From Natronorubrum thiooxidans (lineage in GTDB: Archaea; Halobacteriota; Halobacteria; Halobacteriales; Natrialbaceae): 64,000 nt of DNA. The DNA is taken from NCBI RefSeq assembly GCF_900156475.1, contig NZ_FTNR01000004.1:124001-188000 (forward strand), written 5' to 3'. Position numbers and translations under genes: made by a program. Shown here in pieces: positions 28,563 through 37,336 of this stretch. Every line of letters starts with the position of its first letter. The first letter of the stretch is position 1. The notes under the pieces were generated by a model. It had not been told where the DNA came from. It made no database searches and saw only the letters and a list, made by a program, of their open reading frames with translations.

Positions 28563-28742
28563 TCACTCGAGAGAGCCACCCTGCTGCTTGCCGACGTCGT
28601 CGCCGACGGCGTCGGAAACCAGCGTGATCGGGTGATTGTCGGGGGACTCGAGGGCGTGATAGAGGCCGATCGCCAGACCGATGCCGACCACGCCGAGGCT
28701 GCTCTCGCCCAGCGATTGAATCGCCAGCCCGATCGTGTTCAC
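28563..28742 (-). CDS. Small membrane protein
   Basis: A 59-residue frame from GTG 28742 (NTIGLAIQSLGESSLGVVGI, then GLAIGLYHALESPDNHPITL) carries one hydrophobic helix and a polar C-terminus ending KQQGGSLE. It lies between the PAC2 gene and the divergent aldo/keto reductase. The hydrophobic pattern and haloarchaeal codon use favour a real gene, but there is no family assignment and the start is uncertain (a second GTG is at 28745). Confidence 0.4.
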   Translation of the reverse strand: MNTIGLAIQSLGESSLGVVGIGLAIGLYHALESPDNHPITLVSDAVGDDVGKQQGGSLE

Positions 28743-28854
28743 CACGACGAACGGATCGGCCGTGGGGCGACTCGATATACGGCCGTCACGAACGGAAACC
28801 GAACCACTAGCCGCAACCCAAATCCCTTTTCGCACGCTGGCTCTTCTCTCACGT

Positions 28855-29697
28855 ATGGGAACAGAAGACGCCACAGCTGTCACTCCTGAAACGTGTCCAA
28901 CCGCAGACGATATGCCGATGCTCGGCCTCGGTACCTGGCAGAACGAAGACCCCGAGCAGTGTGCCGAAAGCGTCCGAACGGCCCTCGAGACGGGATATCG
29001 ACACATCGACACCGCCCAAATATACGACAACGAGGCCGCCGTCGGCGAGGGGATCGCTCGAGCCGACGTCGACCGCGAGGAGGTCTTCCTCGCGACCAAG
29101 ATCTGGATCTCGAACCTCGAATCCGACGACGTCCTCGAGACGGCCCGCGAGAGCCTCGACCGACTCGGTGTCGAGTACGTCGACCTGCTGTACGTCCACT
29201 GGCCGGCCCGGACGTACGACCCCGAGGCCACCCTCGAGGCCTTCTCAGAGCTGTACGACGAGGGTCTGATCGAGAACGTTGGGGTGAGCAACTTCGAACC
29301 CGAGCAACTCGAGGAAGCCATCGAGGTCTGTGACGTCCCGATTCTGGCGAATCAGGTCGAACTGCACCCACTGTTGCCCCAGGAGGAGCTTCGAGAAACC
29401 TGCGAGCAACACGATATCGAACTGGTCGCCTACTCGCCGCTGGCCCGCGGTGGCGTGTTCGACCAGCCCGAGATACAGGCTATCGCGGACGAACACGGCG
29501 TTAGCGAGGCACAGGTCAGCCTCGCCTGGCTGCGCGAGAAGGGCGTTACCGCGATTCCGAAAGCGACCGGAGAGGCACACATCCGAGATAACTGGGCGTC
29601 GCTGGCGCTCGAGTTAGCCCAGGAGGATATCGACGCGATCGACAGCATCGAGGAGCGGAGTCGGGAAGTCGATCCCGACTTCGCACCCTGGAACTGA
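28855..29697 (+). CDS. Aldo/keto reductase
   Basis: This 280-residue (beta/alpha)8 NADPH-dependent reductase has LGLGTWQNEDPEQCAESVRT, YRHIDTAQIYDNEAAVGEGI (Asp52, Tyr57), FLATKIWI (Lys82), LLYVHWPART (His115), GVSNFEPEQLEEA and TAIPKATGEAHIRDN (the coenzyme-binding loop). All four catalytic residues are present. Substrates are probably small aldehydes. The ATG at 28855 is chosen because upstream sequence is antisense to the small membrane protein. A frameshifted homologue is at 6118-6923. Confidence 0.9.
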   Translation: MGTEDATAVTPETCPTADDMPMLGLGTWQNEDPEQCAESVRTALETGYRHIDTAQIYDNEAAVGEGIARADVDREEVFLATKIWISNLESDDVLETARESLDRLGVEYVDLLYVHWPARTYDPEATLEAFSELYDEGLIENVGVSNFEPEQLEEAIEVCDVPILANQVELHPLLPQEELRETCEQHDIELVAYSPLARGGVFDQPEIQAIADEHGVSEAQVSLAWLREKGVTAIPKATGEAHIRDNWASLALELAQEDIDAIDSIEERSREVDPDFAPWN

Positions 29698-29798
29698 CGT
29701 CACTGTTCAGTGTCTGCACGCTCCAGTCGGTTCGATCGACATCTAGCAGATCCAGAAAAGCAGGAAAGTTTACGGTACGCCGGCTTTTTGGCTCGCGT

Positions 29799-30569
29799 AT
29801 GTCTACCCGCTCACGACAACGTGGCGGCGGTGGGGTCGTCGGGGCGATCAAAACCGACGTCCAGCGGTTACACGGTGCCTGGATGGAACTCGTCTTTCCA
29901 CGCCAGCGTGGCCGCGGCCACTCCGTCATGGGGAAATGGCAACCCGAAACGGTCCCCCAGCGCATCGCCTACCGGGGCTGGAGCGTTCTCGGACTGCTCG
30001 GCTTGCTGGTCCTGTATCCACTGACCGTTATCGGCTTTGGTACCCGCTACTATGCGGCGAAACTCGACTCGACGCGGACGCGTCTCGGCATCATCGGCGT
30101 CACGGGCATCGCCCTGCTCGGCTGGGGGCTGTTGACGCTCGCCTGGGGCGCGATGTCCTACATGGAACAGGTCGACATCCCGTTCGACGCGGTGCTGGCC
30201 GTCGCCGCGGCCAGTGGCGTCGCGACGGTGTCGACCGCGCTCGCCGCCACGTGCTCGAAGGTCGGCGGTCGATGGCTCACGGTCGTCCTCGCCTACCCCT
30301 TCGCGATGACGGCGCTGTTCTTGCCGCCCGTCGTCGCCGCACTCGTCACGCCGTCGCTCGAGGGCGTCATCTTGGAACCCAGCTACGACTTCGCCGTCTG
30401 GGTGCTCGACAACGTGCTCTACGTTGGCGGCATCAACGAGTATCTGCGGGGGAACTTCGACCTCGAAGGGGCGGCCTACGCGGCGATGTGGACCGGCATC
30501 TCGTTCCCGCTCGGCTGGTTCCTCGGCGTCGTCACCGCGCTGGCGAACCTGGTCCGACCAGCGCAATAA
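29799..30569 (+). CDS. Multi-pass membrane protein of unknown function
   Basis: This 256-residue protein has a basic N-terminal region (STRSRQRGGGGVVGAIKTDV; WMELVFPRQRGRGHSVMGKW) and about six hydrophobic helices, including SVLGLLGLLVLYPLTVIGF, RLGIIGVTGIALLGWGLL and TVVLAYPFAMTALFLPPVV. No enzymatic motif is visible. It starts with ATG 29799 and is followed by a second, tiny membrane protein gene. Confidence 0.72.
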   Translation: MSTRSRQRGGGGVVGAIKTDVQRLHGAWMELVFPRQRGRGHSVMGKWQPETVPQRIAYRGWSVLGLLGLLVLYPLTVIGFGTRYYAAKLDSTRTRLGIIGVTGIALLGWGLLTLAWGAMSYMEQVDIPFDAVLAVAAASGVATVSTALAATCSKVGGRWLTVVLAYPFAMTALFLPPVVAALVTPSLEGVILEPSYDFAVWVLDNVLYVGGINEYLRGNFDLEGAAYAAMWTGISFPLGWFLGVVTALANLVRPAQ

Positions 30570-30656
30570 TGTCTCGTTTTCCGGCCTTCGACCAACCGAT
30601 GTGAACGGACTGCCGATTCCCGGCAGCATTAGGTGTCCGATTGCTAACGACCACGT

Positions 30657-30848
30657 ATGGAGTTCAACCTCCCGACGACAGCAGGTGTATTTCTTCTCGT
30701 GATCGCCATCGGCGTCGGCGGCTTGATCGCTGCCCCCATGATGACCATGAACACCGTACTGATGATGGTTGCGCCGTCGATGATCGTCTTCGGACTGCTC
30801 ATGCTCGCGATTGGCGTCAAACACGGCGAGCACCGCGCACAGCACTGA
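30657..30848 (+). CDS. Two-helix small membrane protein (DUF7333-like)
   Basis: This is a 63-residue protein with two hydrophobic helices (AGVFLLVIAIGVGGLIAAPM and MVAPSMIVFGLLMLAIGVKH), separated by a short Met-rich MMTMNTVLMM turn. It resembles a small haloarchaeal family that I tentatively link to DUF7333. Function is unknown. Confidence 0.65.
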   Translation: MEFNLPTTAGVFLLVIAIGVGGLIAAPMMTMNTVLMMVAPSMIVFGLLMLAIGVKHGEHRAQH

Positions 30849-30966
30849 TACGTTCGGAATCCGATTCTGACCCAACTCGAGCACTGACGCGATTGCTGTC
30901 GCTCGAGTCCGATGACGTCCGCACAAAAATCGATCGCACAGCGATGTGATGACGAGTCGGCCGAGT

Positions 30967-31938
30967 CTACATGTAGCCGAGGTCGCGCAGGCGCTCCATC
31001 AGGTCCTCTTTGTCCTGGGCGCGGCCCGCACGCTCGGTCGTTCCCTCGAGGTCCTGCAGCCAGGCGGGGTCCTCGTCGCTCTTTTCGGTGCTGATCTCGC
31101 TGCCGAGCGAGCGGAAGCCGGCGAAGTATTTGGGCGAGACGGGGATGTCGTCCTGGCTCAGGTCGTTCGGCAGGTCCGTGTCGCTCTGTGGGATGTAGCC
31201 GTCGTCGGGGAACTCGGGGACGGTGTCGGGCACGACGAAGTTCCAGAACGCCTCCCAGACGGCAGCCTCGTCGAACTGCAGGATGGGCTGGACGCGGTCG
31301 TGGGGTGGGTAGATGTCGGGGTCGTGACGCGGCGAGAAGAACGTCTCGTCGGCACGCGCTTCCTGTTCGTCCCAGCGGACGCCGGAGATGACGCCGTCGA
31401 CGGCGTACTCCTCGAGCGCGTTGTTCAGCGCGACCGTCTTCAGGAGGTGGTTGCCGACGTAGGTGTCGAGCAGGAACGGGAACGTGTCTTCCTCGTACTC
31501 GAGGATGTTCTCGACGTGATGCTGGTTGTGCTCGGAGAGGTCCGGAATCTCGATGTCGTCGCCGGGCTCGAGACCGTGTTCGTCGACGTACTCGCCGATG
31601 TCCTCGTTGCGCGCGTAAATAACCTCGAGATCCCACTCGTCGGCCCAGTGGTCGACGAAGTCGTGAATCTCGTCGAAGTGCTGGTAGTGGTCGATGAAGA
31701 TCGCCGGCGGTACCTCGAGATCGAAGCGGTCGGCGACTTCCTTGACGAAGTAGAGGACGAGCGTGGAGTCCTTCCCACCGGTCCACATGACGGCTGGGTT
31801 CTCGTACTGCTCGAGCCCCTGTCGGGTGACTTCGATCGCCTTCTCGATTTGGTCCTGAATGTGTGGATAGTCCGCGGGCGTTTCGCCGGTGCCGTCGTCA
31901 TAATCGACGTCGACGTACTCGGGGAAGTTCGCTGGCAT
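30967..31938 (-). CDS. PAPS reductase/CysD family protein
   Basis: This 323-residue PP-loop protein has the pyrophosphate-binding loop AVMWTGGKDSTLVLYFVKEV (residues 49-68), AIFIDHYQHFDEIHDFVDHW, VISGVRWDEQEARADETFF and a C-terminal RLRDLGYM. The fold and ending resemble sulfate adenylyltransferase subunit 2 or PAPS reductase, but no cysN or other sulfate gene is adjacent, so sulfur assimilation versus another adenylating activity is open. The ATG at 31938 follows an AT-rich promoter-like segment at 31945-31960. Confidence 0.8.
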   Translation of the reverse strand: MPANFPEYVDVDYDDGTGETPADYPHIQDQIEKAIEVTRQGLEQYENPAVMWTGGKDSTLVLYFVKEVADRFDLEVPPAIFIDHYQHFDEIHDFVDHWADEWDLEVIYARNEDIGEYVDEHGLEPGDDIEIPDLSEHNQHHVENILEYEEDTFPFLLDTYVGNHLLKTVALNNALEEYAVDGVISGVRWDEQEARADETFFSPRHDPDIYPPHDRVQPILQFDEAAVWEAFWNFVVPDTVPEFPDDGYIPQSDTDLPNDLSQDDIPVSPKYFAGFRSLGSEISTEKSDEDPAWLQDLEGTTERAGRAQDKEDLMERLRDLGYM

Positions 31939-32337
31939 GAGTTGTAATTAGATATAATTACCACGGTTAAACGCTTTGTGGGAGCGGAAACGTCTGTCGG
32001 AAGCTGCGACGATGGCTTGACACTATCGTTCGGCCGCAGTACTCGAGAATTTTGAGTCGGAACACAGTGGGAAACGCCGTAATCAGCCGTGTACCACTGC
32101 TTTATGACTATCTATCATCGAGTTCAGAACAGAGCCTTTCGTCTCGGAAACGGTGTGGAATGATCACAAGACGACCGCTCCGGCGGCAGAGTCCCACCAG
32201 CTCGAAGGCGAACAGAAGCGACAAGTAGTGGCGTGATCAGAATCGGCTGTCACTACCGATCGCCGGGGTATGTAGACTGCTGCCGTGACAGACCGCAGAA
32301 CACAGCTGCGCCGGGTCGTGCGTTCCCGAGTGCAACT
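31939..32337. other. Intergenic region, no gene seen
   Basis: About 400 bp separate the PAPS-reductase-like gene from the DUF2150 gene. Apart from the AT-rich TAATTAGATATAATTA segment next to the start at 31938, I see no conserved frame, tRNA-like fold or repeat. Confidence 0.5.
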
Positions 32338-32916
32338 CTACTCGTCTTCCTCGACGACTTCCGGATCGCTCATCGCGCTCTGGAGGCTGTCGAGGCCGTT
32401 GATCCACTCCGTGACGAGTCCGTACTCGAGGTCCTCTGCGATGGAAATATCGAGTTCCTCGCCGTCGATGATGAGTGTCCCAGCCTGTGCGGCGTAGCCG
32501 AGTGCGGCGTCGAGATCCTCTTCGGCTTCGGCGTCGGCCGCAGCGCCGAGATAATCGCCGACGCTGCCTTCGTCTGCAGGGCCACCGGCGATGAACTCCT
32601 CGGCGGCGAAAAAGACACAGACGAGACTTGTCTGGACGCCGTCGACGAGGATCAGTTTCTCTTCGTCTTCGATATCAACTTCGCCGAGGACGATCTCGCG
32701 AACGTCGCCGATCTCCGCGAGCGCGTCCTCTTGTTCGAGGTCCCCATCGTCGTAGGCGGCGACGATCTTGGCGATCGCGATCGCCGTATCGTCCTGCAGG
32801 TTCAACAGGAGTCGGGCCGACGATTCGTCCTCCGGATCGATCTCTTCGTCTTTGATGCGGCCGATCCAGTTCTGCCAGCGTTCCTCCGAGTAGAACTCGG
32901 TCGGGGGATTGCTCAT
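32338..32916 (-). CDS. DUF2150 family protein
   Basis: This 192-residue acidic helical protein has EFYSEERWQNWIGRIKDEEI, SSARLLLNLQDDTAIAIAKI, EIGDVREIVLGEVDIEDEEK and QTSLVCVFFAAEEFIAGGPA. The pattern matches the archaeal DUF2150 family, whose function is unknown. The C-terminus is very acidic (SDPEVVEEDE). The start is ATG 32916. Confidence 0.8.
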   Translation of the reverse strand: MSNPPTEFYSEERWQNWIGRIKDEEIDPEDESSARLLLNLQDDTAIAIAKIVAAYDDGDLEQEDALAEIGDVREIVLGEVDIEDEEKLILVDGVQTSLVCVFFAAEEFIAGGPADEGSVGDYLGAAADAEAEEDLDAALGYAAQAGTLIIDGEELDISIAEDLEYGLVTEWINGLDSLQSAMSDPEVVEEDE

Positions 32917-32991
32917 ACAGACACCTACACCGGCCGCTTGAAATGCCTTTCTCTACTGTGCGTTGATCCGAACGAACGCCTATCACCGGTT

Positions 32992-33840
32992 TCAGGGCCG
33001 CTCGGGGCCGTCTTCGGTGTCGATGCCGTAGACGAGCGCGGGCGTTTCGACGTGTGCGTTTCGGACGGCGTCCTCGTGGCCGTTCTCGAGCAGCCAACTG
33101 ACTCGCCGCGGCACCGTTTTCGGCCCTAACACGGCCCCCGGGCGGTCGGGATCATCGATATAGTCGGTCTCCATCAAAAAGGGCTCGCCGCGCTCGGCGG
33201 CCGTCTCGAGGTCGTCTTTGTCACAGATCACGCTCGGAATCGGCCCCTCGAGTCGCCCGCCAGCGTAGTGCTTGACGACCTTGTGCGCCGGGAGCCCGAC
33301 CGCCTCGGCCCAGTCCGTGACCTCGGTCATGTCCTCGCTCCCCTCGGCGTGGAGTTGCACGGCACACTCGAGATCGCTCGCGCGCTCGAACGCGTGGCGC
33401 ATGACGGCGTTCGAGGCCGCCCAGACGGCGTCATCGACCTCGTAGTGGGGCCGGCCGGATTTCAGCGCCAGCGCCTCGCCCGCGTCGACGTACTCGGCCG
33501 CGACGTCGATTCCGGCTTGCATCAGGTCGCGCGCGTCGTCGGGACTGAAGCCGCGATCGTCGACCAGCCGCGAGATCAGTCCAGGGTGGATGCCCAGGAT
33601 GGGCCAGGCTCGCCCCTCGAGTTCGCTCGAGGCGTCCTCGACGACCTCGATGGTTCGCTCGAAGACGGCCCTGAAGTCCTCGCCAGTCTCGGCTTCGACA
33701 CCGAGATGCCACGAAGGTTTGTTCACCACGAGCAGGTGGGTGCCGCCAACGCGGGCGAAGTCCCGGACGGCGTCGATACCGCGATGATGGTCCGGATCGA
33801 GGTGGAGGTGGTTGTCGAGCACCGGCATCTCGTCGATCAT
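32992..33840 (-). CDS. TatD-like metal-dependent hydrolase
   Basis: This 282-residue amidohydrolase-fold protein begins with MPVLDNHLHLDPDHHRGIDA, containing the H-x-H metal site. ILGIHPGLISR, CAVQLHAEGSEDMTEV and LMETDYIDDP supply the later histidines and the final aspartate, in the order seen in TatD-type hydrolases. It is an archaeal variant; activity on DNA ends or another ester is unknown. ATG 33840 gives a normal start. Confidence 0.82.
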   Translation of the reverse strand: MIDEMPVLDNHLHLDPDHHRGIDAVRDFARVGGTHLLVVNKPSWHLGVEAETGEDFRAVFERTIEVVEDASSELEGRAWPILGIHPGLISRLVDDRGFSPDDARDLMQAGIDVAAEYVDAGEALALKSGRPHYEVDDAVWAASNAVMRHAFERASDLECAVQLHAEGSEDMTEVTDWAEAVGLPAHKVVKHYAGGRLEGPIPSVICDKDDLETAAERGEPFLMETDYIDDPDRPGAVLGPKTVPRRVSWLLENGHEDAVRNAHVETPALVYGIDTEDGPERP

Positions 33841-34178
33841 GGCCGCTACTGTGGCTGCCGTGCGTGAAAAGTCACCGACTTCGAATGCCTCGGCCGTGGG
33901 ACGTGTGTGACTGCAGGCCTGCTTTCCGACGGTCTCGAGTGCTGTCGTTTCAGCCGTGTCTTCGCTCGAGAGAGACGTTCACTACAGGCGCGTATTGATC
34001 GCCGAGATTTCTACCAGTACAACGAACTGTTCCAACAGCCGTGCGAGATACAGCGCACTTGTCTTGCAGATCTTCGCGGTTTTGAGCCGTAGATTCGGCA
34101 CACAGCGGTGGTGACCGTTTTCTATTGTTTTCGGCGGTGGAACCAGCTGACAGAGCCTGTACGACGACTTCACGTCAG
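33841..34178. other. Intergenic region, no convincing gene
   Basis: About 340 bp precede the small gene at 34211. The AT content rises towards its promoter. Short frames exist on both strands (for example one ending with a TAG at 34090) but have no conserved look, and I cannot assign them. Confidence 0.45.
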
Positions 34179-34180
34179 CA

Positions 34181-34190
34181 TATTATATGT
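34181..34190 (+). promoter_or_regulatory. TATA box of the 108-aa hypothetical gene
   Basis: TATTATATGT is centred 26 bases before the ATG at 34211, matching leaderless archaeal spacing and supporting that start. Confidence 0.5.
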
Positions 34191-34210
34191 TTCGACCCTA
34201 TAATCGAGGT

Positions 34211-34537
34211 ATGAAGACAATCATTACCGAGAAAGATGACCTCATGCTAGCGCGGATAGAGGATGATGATCGGGTGTTCGAGGTGAACTTCGAGTCGATC
34301 GAGCCAACCGACGTAACTCTCCGGTTCCTGCGGAACGATGACCGTGTCGGGAGCATCTACAACGACGACGGCACCAGCCGAACAATGGCGCGGCTGACGA
34401 CGGGGCGTGACGGAACCGATTTTATCGGTATTGAGGTACCCAAAGAGTTCGTTGCCGAACTGCTCGACGCCGCAGTTGAGGCCGGACGGGTTACTGATGA
34501 GAGCGCTATCGAGGGATACCGACTGCGAGTGCTATGA
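34211..34537 (+). CDS. Hypothetical protein, 108 aa
   Basis: This is a small soluble protein (MKTIITEKDDLMLARIEDDD; VFEVNFESIEPTDVTLRFLR; IGIEVPKEFVAELLDAAVEA). It looks like a short alpha/beta domain. Codon use is less GC-biased than in the neighbours, and it sits in a repeat-containing, gene-poor stretch, hinting at recent acquisition. I do not recognise it. The TATA box at 34181-34190 supports the ATG at 34211. Confidence 0.55.
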   Translation: MKTIITEKDDLMLARIEDDDRVFEVNFESIEPTDVTLRFLRNDDRVGSIYNDDGTSRTMARLTTGRDGTDFIGIEVPKEFVAELLDAAVEAGRVTDESAIEGYRLRVL

Positions 34538-34944
34538 GCGCCGCTGGCGGATCTCATTCGCTTGGGTCGTGATTCCGCTTTGGAGAATCGCCGAGTGCGT
34601 CGGCCACTGGTTCGCATTCTGTGTTTGCTGAACTCAAACTCTGTCTCTCGCACGCGGTTTCCGGCAAGGGATGGGTAGCCCACAATCCGTCGCGCTACAT
34701 CCCTCATGAAGACGGTGGGGTAGAATACGTCTCAAGGCCTAATTCGGCGGATCTTGGATTCCGTTGGTCATACAGGAATTAGTCAGCTGATTTTCATTAA
34801 ATAAGAGATAGAAAGATAGATCGGCCGTAGAACTGGGATTGGCAAATACAGGATCTGTGAAGACGTCTTCACCACCGTCTTCATCTATCCTTCCCGGATC
34901 AAAATCAGCACGGATGCTCCCCAGAGGTTGTGACGGACCCCACC
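34538..34944. other. Gene-poor, AT-richer stretch with inverted repeat
   Basis: I see no credible gene in these 400 bp. A 13-bp perfect inverted repeat flanks part of it (34706-34884). A minus-strand frame from about 34948 to 34739 reads ADFDPGRIDEDGGEDVFTDP, which could be the eroded end of some protein, but I cannot name it. Confidence 0.45.
34706..34884. repeat. 179-bp segment bounded by 13-bp inverted repeats
   Basis: ATGAAGACGGTGG at 34706-34718 is repeated exactly inverted as CCACCGTCTTCAT at 34872-34884. The enclosed 150 bp is AT-rich compared with its surroundings. This may be a miniature mobile element, although no target duplication is obvious. Confidence 0.45.
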
Positions 34945-35433
34945 TCAAGACTCGAGCGTGATCGCCTCGTCGGCCGCGTTTCGCAGCGCGTCCGAGCGGC
35001 CGTACTCGCCCGGAGCAACCGCGATCGTTTCGACGCCGAGGGTGCCCGCGTGCTCGAGGACGGGTTTGAAATCCGTATCGCGAGAGACGATCGCGAGTCG
35101 ATCGAGTGTGCCGTCGCCGGCGAGAGCGGTCGAGTCGACAGCGAGTTTGACGTCGACGTCGCCGCTGGTGATGATCACTTCGAAGCCGCGGGCTTCGGCC
35201 GCCTGAATGAGCCCGGGCGTGGCGTGTTCGTCGAGATAGAGCCGGATCACGCCGACACGACCGAGCTCGCGGGCGGCATCCCGGAGGTCGTCTAAGTCGA
35301 CGTCGAACTCCTCGCGAAAGACGTTCGGCCCGTCGACGAACAGGCCCACTGTCGGCTCGGTCTCAGTCTCGGGTTCGGGTTCGGGTTCGGGACCGATGAA
35401 GCGGGCGAGACGGGCGCGAACGCGGTCGAACAT
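34945..35433 (-). CDS. NYN domain protein (TIGR00288-like)
   Basis: This 162-residue NYN/PIN-type nuclease-fold protein has VGLFVDGPNVFREEFDVDLD (first catalytic Asp), AEARGFEVIITSGDVDVKLA, LAIVSRDTDFKPVLEHAGTL (S-x-D-x-D) and VAPGEYGRSDALRNAADEA. These match the archaeal TIGR00288 group, predicted to be an RNase. The N-terminus is basic (FDRVRARLARFIG), followed by a Glu/Pro repeat (EPEPEPETETEPT). ATG 35433 is preferred over a longer frame, which would overlap the gcvT promoter region. Confidence 0.82.
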   Translation of the reverse strand: MFDRVRARLARFIGPEPEPEPETETEPTVGLFVDGPNVFREEFDVDLDDLRDAARELGRVGVIRLYLDEHATPGLIQAAEARGFEVIITSGDVDVKLAVDSTALAGDGTLDRLAIVSRDTDFKPVLEHAGTLGVETIAVAPGEYGRSDALRNAADEAITLES

Positions 35434-35553
35434 GTACTGGCGTTTCCCCGGCCGCGAAATAGGTGTGACGAAACGCGACGCGAGGTGTAACCCGGCCACA
35501 ACGTCGGTCGACCGACGAAAAGACATTACTACTCCGGGCGTGTCGTCTCCAGT

Positions 35554-36672
35554 ATGCCGCTTCAGACGCCGCCGTTACGTGGGGCGCACGACGAGCGCGG
35601 AGCGAAGTTTACGGAGTTTGGCGGCTGGGATATGCCGGTCGAGTTCGATTCGATCCGAACGGAACACGCAGCCGTTCGTGAGGATGTCGGCGTGTTCGAC
35701 GTCTCGCATATGGGCCAGATGCACGTCACTGGGCCGGATGCGACGACACTCATGCAACGGCTCACCTCGAACGACGTCAGCCGACTCGCAGTCGGTGACT
35801 CCCAGTACGCCGCGATCACCAACGAGGAGGGGATCATCATCGACGACACCGTCGTCTATCGGCTCCCGAACGAGACCACGGCGTCGAGTGGCGAGCACGG
35901 CGAGCCGACGTATCTCTTCGTTCCCAACGCTGGCACTGACGAGGAAACCCACGAACGCTGGATCAGCTACCGCAACGAATGGGGTCTCGAGGCGACCGTC
36001 GACAATCGAACCGACGAGTACGCCATGTTCGCGGTACAGGGACCGAACGCACCGACACTCGTCGACGAGTTGACCGACGAGTCCGTCGCCGATCTGGCCC
36101 GGTTCGAGGCCCAGTATGCGACCATCGACGGCGTGACCTGTTGGATCGCTCGGACGGGCTACACCGGCGAGGACGGGTTCGAACTGATCATCCCGTGGTC
36201 CGAAGCCGAGCACATCTGGGGACTCATCGACTGTCTCCCGTGCGGACTGGGCGCGCGAGACACGCTGCGGATCGAGGCCGGACTCTTGCTCTCCGGCCAG
36301 GATTTCGATCTCGAGTCGAACCCGCGAACGCCCTACGAGGCCGGCATCGGGTTTACGGTCGACCTCGAGACCGAGTTCGTCGGCCGGGACGCCCTCGAGC
36401 AGGTCGACGTGGAGGGCGTCGACGAGAAACTGATCGGCCTCCAGCTGATCGATCGCGGCGTTCCACGACACGGCTACGACATCACGAACACCGACGGACG
36501 GGTCGTCGGTACCGTGACCAGCGGGACGATGAGCCCGTCGCTCGACAAACCGATCGGGCTCGGCTACGTCCCGACCGAGTATGCAGAGCCGGGGACGACC
36601 CTGCAGGTCGTCGTCCGCGGCCAGTCAAAAAAAGCAAGAGTTGAGACGACACCGTTTATCGACACAGTATAA
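35554..36672 (+). CDS. gcvT: Glycine cleavage system T protein (aminomethyltransferase)
   Basis: This 372-residue folate-dependent enzyme transfers the aminomethyl group of glycine from lipoyl-H protein to tetrahydrofolate, releasing ammonia. Conserved parts are [76 protein letters not shown] and the C-terminal [20 protein letters not shown]. The stop (TAA) overlaps the gcvH ATG by one base, so they are one operon. gcvP is not in this window. glyA and folD at 56.8-60 kb feed the same one-carbon pool. Confidence 0.95.
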   Translation: MPLQTPPLRGAHDERGAKFTEFGGWDMPVEFDSIRTEHAAVREDVGVFDVSHMGQMHVTGPDATTLMQRLTSNDVSRLAVGDSQYAAITNEEGIIIDDTVVYRLPNETTASSGEHGEPTYLFVPNAGTDEETHERWISYRNEWGLEATVDNRTDEYAMFAVQGPNAPTLVDELTDESVADLARFEAQYATIDGVTCWIARTGYTGEDGFELIIPWSEAEHIWGLIDCLPCGLGARDTLRIEAGLLLSGQDFDLESNPRTPYEAGIGFTVDLETEFVGRDALEQVDVEGVDEKLIGLQLIDRGVPRHGYDITNTDGRVVGTVTSGTMSPSLDKPIGLGYVPTEYAEPGTTLQVVVRGQSKKARVETTPFIDTV

Positions 36673-37055
36673 TGAGCTTCGACATTCCCGACGACAGACA
36701 GTATCTAGAATCGCACGAGTGGGCACTCGAGACCGACGGCGTCGTTCGCGTTGGCATCACCGACTTCGCACAGGACGAACTCGGTGACGTCGTCTTCGTC
36801 GAACTCCCCGGCGAAGGCGACCACCTCAAGCAGGAGGACGACCTCGGCGTTATCGAGTCCATCAAAGCCGTCTCGGACCTCTATGCGCCCGTCAGCGGTG
36901 AGGTAACGGCGGTCAACGAGGCCCTGTTCGACGCCCCCGAACTCGTCAACGAAGATCCCTTCGGCGAGGGCTGGATGCTCGAGATTGACGCCGACGACAC
37001 GGCCGAACTCGAGGCGCTCCTGACCGCCGAGGCGTACGAAGACCAAATCGCCTGA
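36672..37055 (+). CDS. gcvH: Glycine cleavage system H protein
   Basis: This 127-residue lipoyl carrier begins [20 protein letters not shown] and has the lipoylation site [20 protein letters not shown], with Lys65. It shuttles the aminomethyl arm between the P, T and L proteins. It is translationally coupled to gcvT. Its TGA stop coincides with the first three bases of palindromic repeat copy 3. Confidence 0.95.
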   Translation: MSFDIPDDRQYLESHEWALETDGVVRVGITDFAQDELGDVVFVELPGEGDHLKQEDDLGVIESIKAVSDLYAPVSGEVTAVNEALFDAPELVNEDPFGEGWMLEIDADDTAELEALLTAEAYEDQIA

Positions 37056-37133
37056 GACGGCCTGCTGTACCGATGTCCCGGCGCGACCGCCGTCCTGCGG
37101 TCGCGACAGAATCGACTAAAGTCGTTCGTATCA
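37053..37133. repeat. Palindromic intergenic repeat, family A copy 3
   Basis: The left arm TGAGACGGCCTGCTGTACCG continues ATGTCCCGGCGCGACCGC; the right arm begins GCGGTCGCGAC and ends TTCGTATCA. The left end is the gcvH stop codon and the right end TCA is the stop (TGA on the minus strand) of the small membrane protein gene, so the element exactly fills the gap between two convergent genes. The right arm has drifted more than the left. Confidence 0.72.
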
Positions 37134-37331
37134 GTCGTCCGGCGGTGGCTCCGAACGGTTTGCGAGCACGAGTGCAGTTCCCGCGAGTACCACCATCGCA
37201 GTCCCCCAGACGAGCCACACTACTGGACTGGCCAGGGACACCGTAACGGCTAGCGTGAGGACGAACACAGCCGTTAGTGCGACGGTCAGCCGCTCCGTTC
37301 GATCGAGCATGCCGTGTCTCCGTTCGCTCAC
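37131..37331 (-). CDS. Small two-helix membrane protein
   Basis: This is a 66-residue protein with two hydrophobic helices (LTVALTAVFVLTLAVTVSLA and VVWLVWGTAMVVLAGTALVL) and a Pro/Asp tail. It starts with GTG at 37331, five bases after the stop of the regulator gene upstream, so it is cotranscribed with it; ATG 37310 (MLDRTERLTV) is an alternative start. Function is unknown. Confidence 0.6.
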   Translation of the reverse strand: MSERRHGMLDRTERLTVALTAVFVLTLAVTVSLASPVVWLVWGTAMVVLAGTALVLANRSEPPPDD

Positions 37332-37336
37332 CTGTG

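Noticed and set aside
33907-34092. A 61-codon plus-strand frame before the 108-aa gene
   Set aside because: No conserved look, no promoter spacing, and a Cys/Arg-rich composition unlike haloarchaeal proteins.
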